Shown here piece after piece: positions 10,456-21,419 of a stretch of DNA of 52,552 bases. The notes beneath the pieces were generated by a model. That model worked only from the letters and a program-made list of their open reading frames with translations. It made no database searches and was not told the DNA's origin. The stretch comes from Candidatus Omnitrophota bacterium (lineage in GTDB: Bacteria; Omnitrophota; Gorgyraeia; Zapsychrales; Fredricksoniimonadaceae). The first letter of the stretch is position 1, and each line of letters starts with the position of its first letter. The stretch is from NCBI GenBank assembly GCA_903861305.1, contig CAIOTT010000025.1:1-52552 (forward strand), in the 5' to 3' direction. The translations under genes were made by a program, and so were the position numbers.

Positions 10456-11552
10456 TTTCATTTCTGGATGTCAAAGGCATTAACGCGCAATACCGTACCG
10501 AGATCCTCGAAGCCATGACACGGGTATTCGATCAGGGCACGTATATCCTGGGGAAAGAGGTCGAGCTGTTTGAGCAGGAGTTCGCGGCGTATTGCGGCAG
10601 CCGCCATGCTATCGGCGTGGCGAATGGGCTGGATGCCCTGATCCTCATTTTGCAGGCGTACAAGGAGCTCGGCGTGATGGCGGATGGCGATGAAGTGATC
10701 GTACCTGCCAATACTTATATCGCTTCCATCCTTGCGATCTCAAAGGCGGGAATGGTCCCGATCCTCGTTGAGCCTGACATCAAAACTTATAACATTGATC
10801 CGTTGTATATTGAGCAGAAGATCACGCAGAGAACAAAGGCGATCCTGCCGGTGCATCTTTATGGCCGTCCGGCGGATATGGACCCGGTCCTTGCCCTGGC
10901 GCGGAAATATAATCTCAAGGTCATTGAGGATGCGGCACAGGCGCATGGCGCTTTTTACAAGGGCAAGCGAGTCGGAAGCCTGGGCGATGCCGCGGGATTC
11001 AGCTTTTATCCCGGCAAGAATTTGGGTGCAGTGGGTGATGGCGGGGCGGTGACAACGAGTGATGACGCTTTGGCTGACGCTATTAAGGCTTTGCGGAATT
11101 ATGGTTCGCATAAGAAGTACTATAACCTTTACAAAGGCTATAACAGCCGGCTGGACGAATTACAGGCCGCGCTTCTCCGGGTCAAGCTGAGGCATCTGGA
11201 TGATGAGAATCAGCGGCGCAACGCTGTTGCCAGTCGTTATTCCCAGGAGATCGTCACGGCGCATATTGTGAAGCCTGAAATGAGGGTGGATGGGTCGCAG
11301 GTGTGGCATTTGTACGTGGTGCGCACGTCAGAGCGGGAGCGGTTCCAGAAATATTTATTGGATAACGGCGTGCAGACAGTGATCCATTATCCGGTCGCGC
11401 CGCATCATCAGCCGGCGTACAAGGAATGGCATGCCATGAAATTCCCGGTCTCCGAGATGATCCATCGTGAGGTCTTAAGCCTTCCGATCAGCCCGGTGAT
11501 GACGGGTGATCAGGTGAGTGAGGTCATTAAGGTTGTGAACGCGTATGCTTGA
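10452..11552 (+). CDS. DegT/DnrJ/EryC1/StrS aminotransferase (FdtB/QdtB-like)
   Basis: [82 protein letters not shown]. Confidence 0.95.
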   Translation: MISFLDVKGINAQYRTEILEAMTRVFDQGTYILGKEVELFEQEFAAYCGSRHAIGVANGLDALILILQAYKELGVMADGDEVIVPANTYIASILAISKAGMVPILVEPDIKTYNIDPLYIEQKITQRTKAILPVHLYGRPADMDPVLALARKYNLKVIEDAAQAHGAFYKGKRVGSLGDAAGFSFYPGKNLGAVGDGGAVTTSDDALADAIKALRNYGSHKKYYNLYKGYNSRLDELQAALLRVKLRHLDDENQRRNAVASRYSQEIVTAHIVKPEMRVDGSQVWHLYVVRTSERERFQKYLLDNGVQTVIHYPVAPHHQPAYKEWHAMKFPVSEMIHREVLSLPISPVMTGDQVSEVIKVVNAYA

Positions 11553-11576
11553 CGCGAATTAATATAAGGAATAACG

Positions 11577-12626
11577 ATGAAACCATTTATATCTGTATAT
11601 ATTCCCGTGTACAACGGTGAGAAGCATATCAGGGAGTGCCTGGATAGCGTCCTTGGGCAGACTTTTAGGGATTTTGAGGTCGTCATTTGTGACGATCGGT
11701 CAAGCGATGGCACCGTCGATATTATAAAAGAATATGCGCGCAGGGACCCGCGGATCATCTTTTCTCAAAATGAAGTTAATTTCGGCTGTGTGCCCAATCA
11801 CAAGCGTTGCATATCGTACACACGCGGTGAGTGGATCAAACCTATAAATCATGACGATCTTTTGTCGCCCACTTGTTTAGAGAAGATGGCCAGCAAAACG
11901 TCGAGGAATATCCCAATAATGGCATGCCGGCGAGACTTCATATTGGCGGAAGATGTCAGTGCAACGATAAGGGCGGCGCTATTAAAGTTCACCCATGTGG
12001 ATGATTTTTTTCCCAACAAGACGGAAATTTCTGCCCAGGAGATCTCTTGCGCCGCGATCGATCATTTTAGCGAGAATTTTATCGGTGAACCCGTGGTCAT
12101 GATGATCAAACGGGATGCCCTTAACCGGTTTGATAGTTATAATCCGAACATGTCTATCATTGCTGACCTTGAATACTGGCTCCGGATCTCCAGCAACATG
12201 GGCATCGTTTATTTACCGGAAGTTTTAGCGAGCTTCCGTATTCATAATGACTCTATCACCGCGCGGTTGATCAATAATAAACAGCATTTAAGATCACGAT
12301 TTGATCAGCTGATGCTATTGCATGAATTTGCTTTTAGTCCGTATTATGCCCACTTGCGCAAAGTTGTTTTTGCGCGAAATCCTGGGATCGACCTGATAGA
12401 TATGCTGAGCCAGAGATTGCGAAAGGCGCATAAAGAGTTTTTGAGCGGGTCAAAAGTGGGCGTTAAAGATAATCAGCGTGAGTGGGATGCCTTAATGGCC
12501 ACTTATCCCATGCTGGGGGAACTTTTCAGGAACTGCAATATATTCAGGAAGATCGGGTCAATTCATAAAAAGGATCTCAAGCAAGTGATCCTGAATCGGA
12601 TCAGGAACAAGCGCCGAATTAAGTAA
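11577..12626 (+). CDS. Glycosyltransferase family 2
   Basis: FISVYIPVYNGEKHIRECLDSVLGQTFRDFEVVICDDRSSDGT. Confidence 0.93.
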   Translation: MKPFISVYIPVYNGEKHIRECLDSVLGQTFRDFEVVICDDRSSDGTVDIIKEYARRDPRIIFSQNEVNFGCVPNHKRCISYTRGEWIKPINHDDLLSPTCLEKMASKTSRNIPIMACRRDFILAEDVSATIRAALLKFTHVDDFFPNKTEISAQEISCAAIDHFSENFIGEPVVMMIKRDALNRFDSYNPNMSIIADLEYWLRISSNMGIVYLPEVLASFRIHNDSITARLINNKQHLRSRFDQLMLLHEFAFSPYYAHLRKVVFARNPGIDLIDMLSQRLRKAHKEFLSGSKVGVKDNQREWDALMATYPMLGELFRNCNIFRKIGSIHKKDLKQVILNRIRNKRRIK

Positions 12627-12681
12627 TGCATAGGCCTCTGAGTACGCACGAAAATTTATTAACTTTATAGAAATTCTAATT

Positions 12682-13728
12682 ATGCCCAAAGTCAGCGTCA
12701 TAATCCCCGCCTACAACTGCGAAAAGTACATCGCCGCGACCATTGACAGTGTGCTGGCGCAGACCTTTGCTGATCTTGAACTTGTCGTTATTGATGACGG
12801 TTCAACGGACGGGACAAAAGATGTCGTCCAGAAATACGACGCCCGGGTCAGGTATTTCTATCAGAAGAACCAGGGCGTATCGGCGGCGCGTAACCGGGGG
12901 ATCGCGGAATCAAAAGGAGACTACATCGCTTTTCTGGATAATGATGATATCTGGTTCCCTGACAAACTGGCGCTCCAGGTGCCCATCATGGAAGCTGATC
13001 CTGACGTGGCCATGGTCTTTACGGACGGCGAGAAGTTCAATGACACGGGTGTGGTGGAACCTACGTTCAAAGTCCCGCTGGAGCAGGCCAGGCTCAAGGG
13101 CGGGGTTTTGTTGAACAGGATCGCACAGATGAAGACCAACGACGGTTCTGTCATCAGGGATAACTTTTATCATGATCTGTTCCTGAAAAGTTTTGTTTTC
13201 AATTCTTCCGTTCTTATCAGAAAAAGCTGCCTTGACCAGGTGGGTATCATTGATGCGTCCCTGCTCATCAATTCAGACTATGACCTGTGGATAAGATTGG
13301 CGCTCAAGTACCCTCTTGTCTATTTGAACAGGGTTACGGCCCGCTGGCGGGTCCGTGCCGATTCACTGTCGGGTGAGATGAACATAAGGAATGCCAACTA
13401 TGACCGTTGGGATGGCCTTTTGTTCGAGAAACATCTCAAGCTTTGTCCTAAAGACCATGTCGGCCTGGCCCGCAAAAGAGCGTTTGAATGTTATCGCGAC
13501 GCAGCCGTTGATTTCTTTCAGTATGGCGACATGCATGAAGCCAGAAGGTTGTGCGTCAGGTCGTTAACGTATAATAAAAACCAGACTATCCTCTACGTCT
13601 ATTTTTTGGCTTCATTTGTTCCCAGGGACAGTATTCGGTTCATGCGCGCGCTGAAAGCCAGGTTGCGTCAAATTTTTACCGGCCGTGGCGTAGACGGCAG
13701 GGCTGGCGAAACGTCAGGAAAGAGTTAG
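12682..13728 (+). CDS. Glycosyltransferase family 2
   Basis: VSVIIPAYNCEKYIAATIDSVLAQTFADLELVVIDDGSTDGT..AFLDNDDIW. Confidence 0.95.
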   Translation: MPKVSVIIPAYNCEKYIAATIDSVLAQTFADLELVVIDDGSTDGTKDVVQKYDARVRYFYQKNQGVSAARNRGIAESKGDYIAFLDNDDIWFPDKLALQVPIMEADPDVAMVFTDGEKFNDTGVVEPTFKVPLEQARLKGGVLLNRIAQMKTNDGSVIRDNFYHDLFLKSFVFNSSVLIRKSCLDQVGIIDASLLINSDYDLWIRLALKYPLVYLNRVTARWRVRADSLSGEMNIRNANYDRWDGLLFEKHLKLCPKDHVGLARKRAFECYRDAAVDFFQYGDMHEARRLCVRSLTYNKNQTILYVYFLASFVPRDSIRFMRALKARLRQIFTGRGVDGRAGETSGKS

Positions 13729-13730
13729 CA

Positions 13731-14984
13731 ATGCCGGCTGCACGCAGGGAGATCAGTTTTTATTCAATGACCGGTGGGATGGGCGGGTCTGAAGTCTATT
13801 TAAAGAATTTATTGTTGTCCTTTGATTATAAAAATTATAAAGCGGCTCTGATCTGCAGTCCGGACGACCCGTTCTTTTTGCAGGATGACCAGCTGGAGCC
13901 ACTGATCGAACGCGGTGATATTGCGATCAAGTTTTTCGGGACGGCCAAGGCGCGAGGCAGTGAAGCTGCGGCTGCGGCGCACGCCGCTGTGCCGGCGGAG
14001 CGAAAAGAGTCCCTGAAGCAAAAGATATGGAGGCGGATCGTTCCGTCCTCGATCAAGCTGTTGATGGGCACGTTGCGTGATACTCAAAAGCTCGCACGGT
14101 ATTTCAAGGAAAACCCGGTCAACATCCTTCATGTGAACGACGCGGGCGCGGAGCCTGCCAGCATTGCGGCGCGCCTTGCGGGAGTGCCGCACATTGTCGG
14201 AACATTGCATGTTCTGCCGTACAACAAAATGCAGGATTGGGTTTCCTGCCTGATCGAATTCTTCAGCATCCGCAGCATGGATGTGGCTATCGCTGTTTCC
14301 GAGGCCACCAAAAAAGCCTGGATCCAACAAACCGGGATCGCCGCGGATCGTATCAAGGTTGTTCTTAACGGCATGGATCTTTCTGCCTTTACCCGGGAAT
14401 ACGATGTCGCCGCCGTAAGGCAAGAATTGAGTATCCCGGCAGCGGCGTATGTCATCAGCGTGCCGGCACGGTTGCACCCATTAAAGGGGCATCAGTATTT
14501 GTTTGAAGCTGTGAGCCAGATACGATCAGAACTCCCGCAGATCATGGTGCTGATCATAGGGGATGGCGTATTACGGGAAAGCCTGCAAAAGAAGGTTGAA
14601 GGGCTGGGCATCGGGCCTATGGTCAGGTTCCTGGGGCATCGTGCCGACATCGCGCGGATCATGGCAGCGTCCGATCTGATTGTCCTGCCATCGCTTTCCG
14701 AGACACTCGGGCTTGTCCTTGCCGAGGCCCAGGCGGCTGGTAAAGCGGTCATAGCGACCAATATCGGAGGTATCCCTGAAGTTGTCGAGAACGGAGTTAC
14801 GGGCATGTTGATCCCGCCGTCCGATAGCCCTGCGCTGGCACGGGCGATCGTTCAGCTGGTTCAAAACCCCGCGCAGTGTCAGGAGATGGGGAAAAAAGGC
14901 CGGGAGCGTGTCGACAGGGTTTTCCCAACGCAACGCATGGTGGCGCAAACACTTGAGATCTATCAAGGGTTGCTTGATCAGTAA
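13731..14984 (+). CDS. Glycosyltransferase family 4
   Basis: HVNDAGAEPASIAARLAGVPHIVGTLH..ISVPARLHPLKGHQYLFEA..ASDLIVLPSLSETLGLVLAEAQAAGKAVIATNIGGIPEVVENGVTGMLIPPSD. Confidence 0.95.
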   Translation: MPAARREISFYSMTGGMGGSEVYLKNLLLSFDYKNYKAALICSPDDPFFLQDDQLEPLIERGDIAIKFFGTAKARGSEAAAAAHAAVPAERKESLKQKIWRRIVPSSIKLLMGTLRDTQKLARYFKENPVNILHVNDAGAEPASIAARLAGVPHIVGTLHVLPYNKMQDWVSCLIEFFSIRSMDVAIAVSEATKKAWIQQTGIAADRIKVVLNGMDLSAFTREYDVAAVRQELSIPAAAYVISVPARLHPLKGHQYLFEAVSQIRSELPQIMVLIIGDGVLRESLQKKVEGLGIGPMVRFLGHRADIARIMAASDLIVLPSLSETLGLVLAEAQAAGKAVIATNIGGIPEVVENGVTGMLIPPSDSPALARAIVQLVQNPAQCQEMGKKGRERVDRVFPTQRMVAQTLEIYQGLLDQ

Positions 14985-15021
14985 AAATATTTTATACTTG
15001 GAAGATGTATAAGGATATGTC

Positions 15022-15942
15022 ATGAACGAACTCGTTTCTGCTGTTATACCGACATACAATTACGCTCACTTTTTGTGTGCGGCGATCGATTCTGTGCTGG
15101 CACAGACGTACAAGAACATTGAGGTCATCGTTGTTGATGATGGGTCATCGGATAACACGTCTGAGGTTGTAAAGAAATACGAAGGCAAGATCACATATAT
15201 ATATCAAAAGAACCAGGGGTTATCGGCGGCAAGGAACACAGGGATACGGGCGGCGCATGGCACGTATGTTGCTTTCCTGGATGCCGATGATATCTGGCTG
15301 GTGGACAAAATAACAGAGCAGATGCGGCTTTTTGAGAGCGGCAACAATGTGGGGGCAGTGAGCTGCCGCTTTTACGAGGTCGATGAGAGCCTGCGCGTCC
15401 TGGGGGAAAGCCGGCATAAGGATTACCCGCCCGCTGAATTAAAGAAGAGGTTGATGGCAAAGAATGTTGTCAGCGGCGGGTCCAGCGTTGTGGTGAAGAA
15501 AGCATGTTTTGACGCGGTCGGTTTATTTGATGAGAGTTTGCGTTCAGCGGAAGATTGGGACATGTGGTTAAGGATCGAGCGGAAATACATCATCAGGCTT
15601 GTAGAAAAGCCATTGCTGAAGGTGCGTGTCGGCAGTTACAGCATGAGTTCCGCGGGGAACGCCCAAAAGATGCTGGACAATGAAATGGTCGTGCTGGACA
15701 AGTATTTCGGCAGAGGGTATTCCATTTTAAAAGGGCAGTCCTTGAGCCGGCGTTATGCCGCGGCCGCGTGGGCGTTCTCTGTTCAGGGACAACACAAAGA
15801 AGCTTTGCGGTGCCTGTTCGTGACGTTTTGGTTTTACCCGCTGGCGTTATTCCAGAAAGATAAATTAGGTGTTGTGCTGACTGTTATCAGGAACGGGTTG
15901 TTTTTCAAGGATCAAAAGCGTTCGGGCGCTTTAGCACAATGA
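15022..15942 (+). CDS. Glycosyltransferase family 2
   Basis: VSAVIPTYNYAHFLCAAIDSVLAQTYKNIEVIVVDDGSSDNT..AFLDADDIW; similar to the 12682 gene. Confidence 0.95.
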   Translation: MNELVSAVIPTYNYAHFLCAAIDSVLAQTYKNIEVIVVDDGSSDNTSEVVKKYEGKITYIYQKNQGLSAARNTGIRAAHGTYVAFLDADDIWLVDKITEQMRLFESGNNVGAVSCRFYEVDESLRVLGESRHKDYPPAELKKRLMAKNVVSGGSSVVVKKACFDAVGLFDESLRSAEDWDMWLRIERKYIIRLVEKPLLKVRVGSYSMSSAGNAQKMLDNEMVVLDKYFGRGYSILKGQSLSRRYAAAAWAFSVQGQHKEALRCLFVTFWFYPLALFQKDKLGVVLTVIRNGLFFKDQKRSGALAQ

Positions 15943-15967
15943 AGGTATTGGGACCAAAGGATCATTA

Positions 15968-17650
15968 ATGTGCGGTATTAGCGGCTTCAATTGGGAAGAC
16001 AACAGTTTGATAGGTCAGATGAACGCGGCGATCAAGCACCGCGGGCCTGACGATGACGGGATCCGTGTCGGCCACGGCCTGTCGCTCGGCCATGTCCGCC
16101 TGTCGATATTTGACCTCTCCGCGCGCGGGCATCAGCCCATGCCCAACCAGGATGAGACGATCTGGATCGTTTATAACGGCGAGATCTATAACTTCAGGGA
16201 GATCAGGGATGATCTCAAGAACAAGGGCTATCAATTCCGTTCTGAATCAGACACAGAAGTTATCATTTACGCCTACCAGGAATATGGAACGGCCGCGTTC
16301 GAGAAGTTCAACGGCATCTTTGCGTTTGCTTTGCTCGACGTGAAGAAGGATTCCCTGTTTTTGGTGCGCGATCGCCTGGGGGTCAAGCCGCTGTATTATT
16401 ACGCGGATGGGAAAAAGTTGATATTTTCCTCTGAAATGAAAGCTCTGGTGCCGCACCACCTGGAGCTTCACAAAGATGAATTGAGTCTTGAAGAATACTT
16501 GCAAACCAACAATATTTCATCCGAAAGTTTCTGGCGTGAAGTTAAAGCGGTCCAGCCCGGTACATTTTTATGCCTGGACCTCAAGAAGCGGCATATGCTG
16601 GCCACGCACTATTGCCGTATCCAGGACCGGGTGGATGCCGTCAGGTACAAAAGGAACAGTCAAACTTCCGAGCGTCAGCTTGTGGATGAGCTGGACAAAT
16701 TGCTTCATGAAGTGGTCAAAGACCAGCTTTTATCGGATGCACCGCTCGGCACGATCTGCTCCGGCGGCCTGGATTCTTCACTGCTGACGGCTGTTGCGGC
16801 CCGGTATAAAAAAGACCTCAAGATCTTCAATGTCAAGGTAACTGAGTCGCTGTATGATGAATCGCCGTTCGCCCAAAGAGTGGCGGATTTTCTGAAGCTT
16901 GAGCTCACCCAGGCGGTCCTGGACAAGAAAAAGTATCTGGAACTTTACGAGCAATGTGTCGTGCAAGAAGAACTGCCGCTGGTCCATCCGAATTCTGTCG
17001 GAATATTTCTCGTCAGTAAAAAGGCCAGGGAGGCCGGGTTAAGCGTTCTTTTGAGCGGCGAAGGCGCGGATGAATTGCTGGGCGGCTATCATCATCACAT
17101 GGCGTATAAAAAGCGCTTGATCCTGGAGCAGTTCCCGCTCCTCAAGTTCCTCAAGCCCAGGCATGATGCTTATCTCGATGGTAAAGAAACGCCTTTTAGT
17201 GTTTACGAACAAGGGTATGCCGCGGAGCCGCACTTTGATAAATCCTACATGAAGGCCCGCTGGCGTTCTCTCGGCAGGTTTTATCGCGGCTATGACGTTA
17301 CGGCCAACAACAGGCAACGGCGGCTAAAAACTTTCATAGCACATGACTTGAATTATTATTTGACCCAGATCCTCAGGCGCACAGACCGTATGTCCATGGC
17401 GGTCGGACTGGAAATGCGCGTGCCCTACCTGGACAATCGCCTGGTCGATTTTTCATTGAATATACCGGTCAAATATCAGATCAAACTCCTGCAAAGCAAG
17501 TATATCCTGAAGAAAGTCGCGGAACGCTATTTGCCCAAAGATATTGTGTATCGGTCCAAAAAGGGATTTCCTTTGCCAGTAGACCAGTGGCTGGATGGGA
17601 AGAATTTCCAGGATGTTATGCTGCAAGCCTGGGAAAGGAAAAATTCATAA
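15968..17650 (+). CDS. asnB: Asparagine synthase (glutamine-hydrolysing)-type amidotransferase
   Basis: MCGISGFNWED N-terminal Cys; IKHRGPDDDG; SGGLDSSLL; LSGEGADELLGGYHHH. Confidence 0.93.
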   Translation: MCGISGFNWEDNSLIGQMNAAIKHRGPDDDGIRVGHGLSLGHVRLSIFDLSARGHQPMPNQDETIWIVYNGEIYNFREIRDDLKNKGYQFRSESDTEVIIYAYQEYGTAAFEKFNGIFAFALLDVKKDSLFLVRDRLGVKPLYYYADGKKLIFSSEMKALVPHHLELHKDELSLEEYLQTNNISSESFWREVKAVQPGTFLCLDLKKRHMLATHYCRIQDRVDAVRYKRNSQTSERQLVDELDKLLHEVVKDQLLSDAPLGTICSGGLDSSLLTAVAARYKKDLKIFNVKVTESLYDESPFAQRVADFLKLELTQAVLDKKKYLELYEQCVVQEELPLVHPNSVGIFLVSKKAREAGLSVLLSGEGADELLGGYHHHMAYKKRLILEQFPLLKFLKPRHDAYLDGKETPFSVYEQGYAAEPHFDKSYMKARWRSLGRFYRGYDVTANNRQRRLKTFIAHDLNYYLTQILRRTDRMSMAVGLEMRVPYLDNRLVDFSLNIPVKYQIKLLQSKYILKKVAERYLPKDIVYRSKKGFPLPVDQWLDGKNFQDVMLQAWERKNS

Positions 17651-17651
17651 T

Positions 17652-18998
17652 ATGCACATGAAATTATTCATGCTCATCAATTTTGTCTATGAAACCGCGA
17701 TCAAGCGGCGGAAAATGCTTGAATACCGCGCTTTTCTTGACAAAAGCCAGTGGTGGCCGCCTGAAGATCATCGGATGCATCAACTGAAGAACGTTCAGCG
17801 GTTGGTGGCGCATGCGTTCGAGCATGTCCCTTATTGGCGGGAGACGTCCCAACGTCTTGGGTTGACACACCAGGATATAAAATCCCTGGATGATATCCGG
17901 AAATTACCGATCATTGATAAAAAAGATATCCGTGCCAATAAGGACCGGATGATCGCAGATAACTGGCGGGGGAAGACCTGGTCAAAGTCCACCGGCGGTT
18001 CGACGGGAATACCACTGCATCTTGATTACACGCCGGATAGTTATGACTGGCGCATGGCCATATCGCAAAGAGGCTATGGCTGGGCCAAATGTGAGCCGGG
18101 GCGCAAGGTAGGGTATTTGTGGAGTGTTGCTATCGGCGAAGAAACGTTCTTTCATAAGATTAAAGCCACGCTGCACGACATGTTGCTGGGGCGCAAGATG
18201 TTTAATTTGTTCCGGTTGGACAGTAAATTAATGGACAGATGTGTTCAGTACATTAACCGAGCGCGGCCTGAAGGCATGATCGGATATACGACCGCTTTGT
18301 ATGCTTTTGCCAAGTATGTTAAGCAGAATCATATAAAACTGCTTTCCGTACCGGCGGTCGTAACGGGTGCCGAAAGGCTTTATCCCTACCAGCGTGAATT
18401 GATCGAGGAGGTGTTGGGGGCGAAAGTATTTAATTCGTATGGCTGCCGGGAGTTCATGCTCATCGCGAGTGAGTGCGACAGGCACGAGGGGCTCCATGTG
18501 AGCGCCGAGAATCTCCTGGTTGAGTTGCTGAAGGATGGCGAGCCTGTCCGGCCTGGGGAGATCGGCGAAGTTGTTGTCACGGACCTGCATAATTACGGGA
18601 TGCCTTTCATAAGGTACCGGACCGGTGATCTCGCGGTCAAGAGTGAAAGATTGTGTTCCTGCGGGCGGGGCTTGCCCCTGATCGATGATGTCGAAGGCCG
18701 CACGCTCGATACCATCCGGGCCTGTGACGGGCGCATGATCTCCGGGGTTTTCTTCCCGCATCTCATGAAAGAACTCAAGGGGATCGAGAGATTCCAGGTC
18801 ATCCAGGACAAGCCGGATCATTTGGAAATAAAGATCATCAGGAATGATCTGTTCACCGATGCTGAACTTCAATTCATGAAGAATGAGATCTTAAAGACTG
18901 TCGGTGCTGAAATGAGGATCGACCTCACGTATGTGGACGACATCCTGTTAACGGCGACCGGAAAATTCCGTGTAACTATTTCACAGTTGGAACAATGA
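17652..18998 (+). CDS. Phenylacetate-CoA ligase/CapK-like adenylate-forming enzyme
   Basis: WSKSTGGSTGIPLHLDYT P-loop; VTGAERLYPYQRELIEEVLGAKVFNSYGCREF; FIRYRTGDLAV. Confidence 0.9.
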   Translation: MHMKLFMLINFVYETAIKRRKMLEYRAFLDKSQWWPPEDHRMHQLKNVQRLVAHAFEHVPYWRETSQRLGLTHQDIKSLDDIRKLPIIDKKDIRANKDRMIADNWRGKTWSKSTGGSTGIPLHLDYTPDSYDWRMAISQRGYGWAKCEPGRKVGYLWSVAIGEETFFHKIKATLHDMLLGRKMFNLFRLDSKLMDRCVQYINRARPEGMIGYTTALYAFAKYVKQNHIKLLSVPAVVTGAERLYPYQRELIEEVLGAKVFNSYGCREFMLIASECDRHEGLHVSAENLLVELLKDGEPVRPGEIGEVVVTDLHNYGMPFIRYRTGDLAVKSERLCSCGRGLPLIDDVEGRTLDTIRACDGRMISGVFFPHLMKELKGIERFQVIQDKPDHLEIKIIRNDLFTDAELQFMKNEILKTVGAEMRIDLTYVDDILLTATGKFRVTISQLEQ

Positions 18999-20065
18999 AG
19001 ATCATACAGATCGTCAATAATCTCGACTGCGGCGGGCAGGAAAAAATGATCATCAGCCTCGCTGTGTCATTAAAAGCCAAAGGCCATGAGACCCAGATCG
19101 TGTGCATTGCCAATAAGGGCGAGCTTTCGGTGCAGGCAGAGCGTGCCGGGATAAAGGTCGAGTCTATAGATCAAAAGCAGGGGTTTCTGTTAATAGCGGT
19201 GTGGAAATTATGTAAAGTCCTGTGGTCCAGGAAGCCGGATCTGCTTCATTTGCACAATTCACGTGCTTTGATCTATGGAGCTATTGCGGCAAGGATTCTA
19301 AATATTCCCTGTATCTTTACACGTCACGGCAGTCGGAAGATAGCCGCTCCCAAATGGATATGGGATGGCCTTAAAAGCATTATTGTCATTTCTGTTCAGG
19401 CCAGGCTTGACTTGATAAAACAAAATCCCTGTTTGAAAAGCGACGATATTTCGGTCATTTTGAACGGTGTCAATATCAGGGAGTATGTGGCCGCTCCGGC
19501 ACGCGGCAAAGATGATCCGGGTGTTGTGACGATCGGTCACGTTGCCCGGCTTTCGCCGGAAAAAGATCAAATGACCCTCTTGAAGAGCTTCGCGAGAGTG
19601 GCGGAGGTCTTGGGGCAACAGAAAGTACGGCTGGTGATCGCCGGCGATGGCGCCTCAAGGGCCATGCTCGAAAGAGCGGCGCAGGATCTTGGCATAGCCG
19701 CGCGCGTTGAGTTTTTGGGATTCCGTGAAGATATACCAGCGATCGTGAACACGTTTGATGTATTTGTGCTTTCATCCTTGACCGAAGGGATCTCGTTGAC
19801 ACTTTTGGAAGCGATGGCCGCGTCAAAGCCGATCGTGGCAACCGATGTCGGCGGTAATCCTGAAGTTGTGGTCAGCGGCACGACGGGTTTTCTTGTACCG
19901 GCGAAAGATCCCCAGGCCATGGCTGACAAGATACTGGTTCTTTTAAAAGATCCACGGCTTGCAAAAAACATGGGTGCGGCCGGACGCAAGCATGCGGAAG
20001 AGGTTTTTAGTCTGGACCGCATGACCGATGATTATATCAAAGTTTATCGATCGGTCCTGGGATGA
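18995..20065 (+). CDS. Glycosyltransferase family 4
   Basis: MKIIQIVNNLDCGGQEKMIISLA..GHVARLSPEKDQMTLL..VFVLSSLTEGISLTLLEAMAASKPIVATDVGGNPEVV. Confidence 0.95.
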   Translation: MKIIQIVNNLDCGGQEKMIISLAVSLKAKGHETQIVCIANKGELSVQAERAGIKVESIDQKQGFLLIAVWKLCKVLWSRKPDLLHLHNSRALIYGAIAARILNIPCIFTRHGSRKIAAPKWIWDGLKSIIVISVQARLDLIKQNPCLKSDDISVILNGVNIREYVAAPARGKDDPGVVTIGHVARLSPEKDQMTLLKSFARVAEVLGQQKVRLVIAGDGASRAMLERAAQDLGIAARVEFLGFREDIPAIVNTFDVFVLSSLTEGISLTLLEAMAASKPIVATDVGGNPEVVVSGTTGFLVPAKDPQAMADKILVLLKDPRLAKNMGAAGRKHAEEVFSLDRMTDDYIKVYRSVLG

Positions 20066-20082
20066 TCAACGCGTGAGGCCAT

Positions 20083-20379
20083 ATGGAATCATCTGAAAAA
20101 ATGCTGAACACGATCTACGGCGCCATCGACGATTACAACATGGACATGCCGCCTTCCGACCAGCTGGACAAGTCTCCGGACACCATCCTGTTCGCAGACG
20201 GCGGCAAGCTGGATTCCGTGGGGTTCATCACGATGAGCACGGCGATCGAAGCCCGGATGCAGAAAGATCTTGGCGTTGTTCTTCCTGTTTTTACCCAGGA
20301 AGCTTCGTTGCGCCCGGATAAGCCCCTGGCTACGGTACGTTCGCTGGCGCTCTATCTGGCCCAAAAGATCGGGAGCTAA
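20083..20379 (+). CDS. Acyl carrier protein-like
   Basis: 98 aa with GGKLDSVGFITM (phosphopantetheine DS motif), directly upstream of a KASIII. Confidence 0.8.
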   Translation: MESSEKMLNTIYGAIDDYNMDMPPSDQLDKSPDTILFADGGKLDSVGFITMSTAIEARMQKDLGVVLPVFTQEASLRPDKPLATVRSLALYLAQKIGS

Positions 20380-20385
20380 AAAGAT

Positions 20386-21405
20386 ATGTATCCGCAACCA
20401 CTTCTTATAGACAGGATCGCGTGCCACTTGCCGCAGAAAGCTGTCACAAATGACGAGCTCGCGCGGGAAAACCCTTCCTGGATCATGGAAAAAGCTTTTA
20501 AAAGCACAGGGGTAAGCCTCCGCTTCGTGGCCGGGGCTGATGAAACCGCACTCGATCTTGCCCTGGCGGCGTGCCGGGAACTTTTTAAAGATCCCCAGCC
20601 GTTGTCCACGATCGATGCACTGATCTTTTGCACACAGTCACCGGATCATATCATGCCCTCCAATGCCTTTCTTCTTCATAAGGCGCTGGGGCTTTCCGAG
20701 GCGTGCCTGGCGTTCGATTACAATCTGTCGTGTTCGGGGTTCGTGTACGGCCTTGCGATCGCCCAGGGGTTTTTGTCCGCGGGCCTTGCCCGGAATATCC
20801 TGCTGGTGACAGCGGATACCTACACCAAATTGATCCACCCCCAGGACCGGTCGGCGCGATTGCTTTTCGGAGATGGCGCCGCGGCCACGCTTTTGACTGC
20901 TGAAAAAGGTTCTTTGCGACTGCTCGACATGGCTTGCGGCACGTCAGGCCAGCATTATGACAAATTCATCATCCCGGCCGGCGGGGCGCGGACACTGCGG
21001 ACGCCTGAAGCGGAACGTCCGATCACCGATACGAGCGGCAATGTGAGGTCCTTGTGCCACATTAATATGGATGGCATGGGCATCCTTTCTTTTGTGAATT
21101 CCAAGGTCCCGGACCATGTCCGTCAGGTCCTTGGCCGCAATGCGTTGACGGTAGATGATGTCTCGCTTTTTGTGTTCCATCAGGCCAGCCGCACCGCGCT
21201 TGATTCATTGACGCGCCTGCTGGGGCTGCCGAAAGAAAAAGTTTTCTCAAATCTTGAGATGGTCGGCAACACCGTGTCGAGTTCTATACCGATAGCGCTC
21301 AAAGAAGCCCTTGATGCGAACCGGGTCAAGAAGGGTGACAAAGTTGTTCTCTGCGGGTTTGGTGTCGGGCTTTCCTGGGGGACGGCCCTTATGGAGGCGG
21401 TATAA
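20386..21405 (+). CDS. 3-oxoacyl-ACP synthase III (FabH-like)
   Basis: Catalytic Cys NLSCSGFVYGL; FHQAS His; VGNTVSSSIPI Asn; FGDGAAATLL. Confidence 0.92.
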   Translation: MYPQPLLIDRIACHLPQKAVTNDELARENPSWIMEKAFKSTGVSLRFVAGADETALDLALAACRELFKDPQPLSTIDALIFCTQSPDHIMPSNAFLLHKALGLSEACLAFDYNLSCSGFVYGLAIAQGFLSAGLARNILLVTADTYTKLIHPQDRSARLLFGDGAAATLLTAEKGSLRLLDMACGTSGQHYDKFIIPAGGARTLRTPEAERPITDTSGNVRSLCHINMDGMGILSFVNSKVPDHVRQVLGRNALTVDDVSLFVFHQASRTALDSLTRLLGLPKEKVFSNLEMVGNTVSSSIPIALKEALDANRVKKGDKVVLCGFGVGLSWGTALMEAV

Positions 21406-21419
21406 CAGCAGAGCATAGT

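Noticed and set aside
13731-14984. Ala-rich insertion (GSEAAAAAHAAVPAERKES) in a GT4 as a novel domain
   Set aside because: Looks like an ordinary variable acceptor-side loop in a GT-B N-terminal domain.
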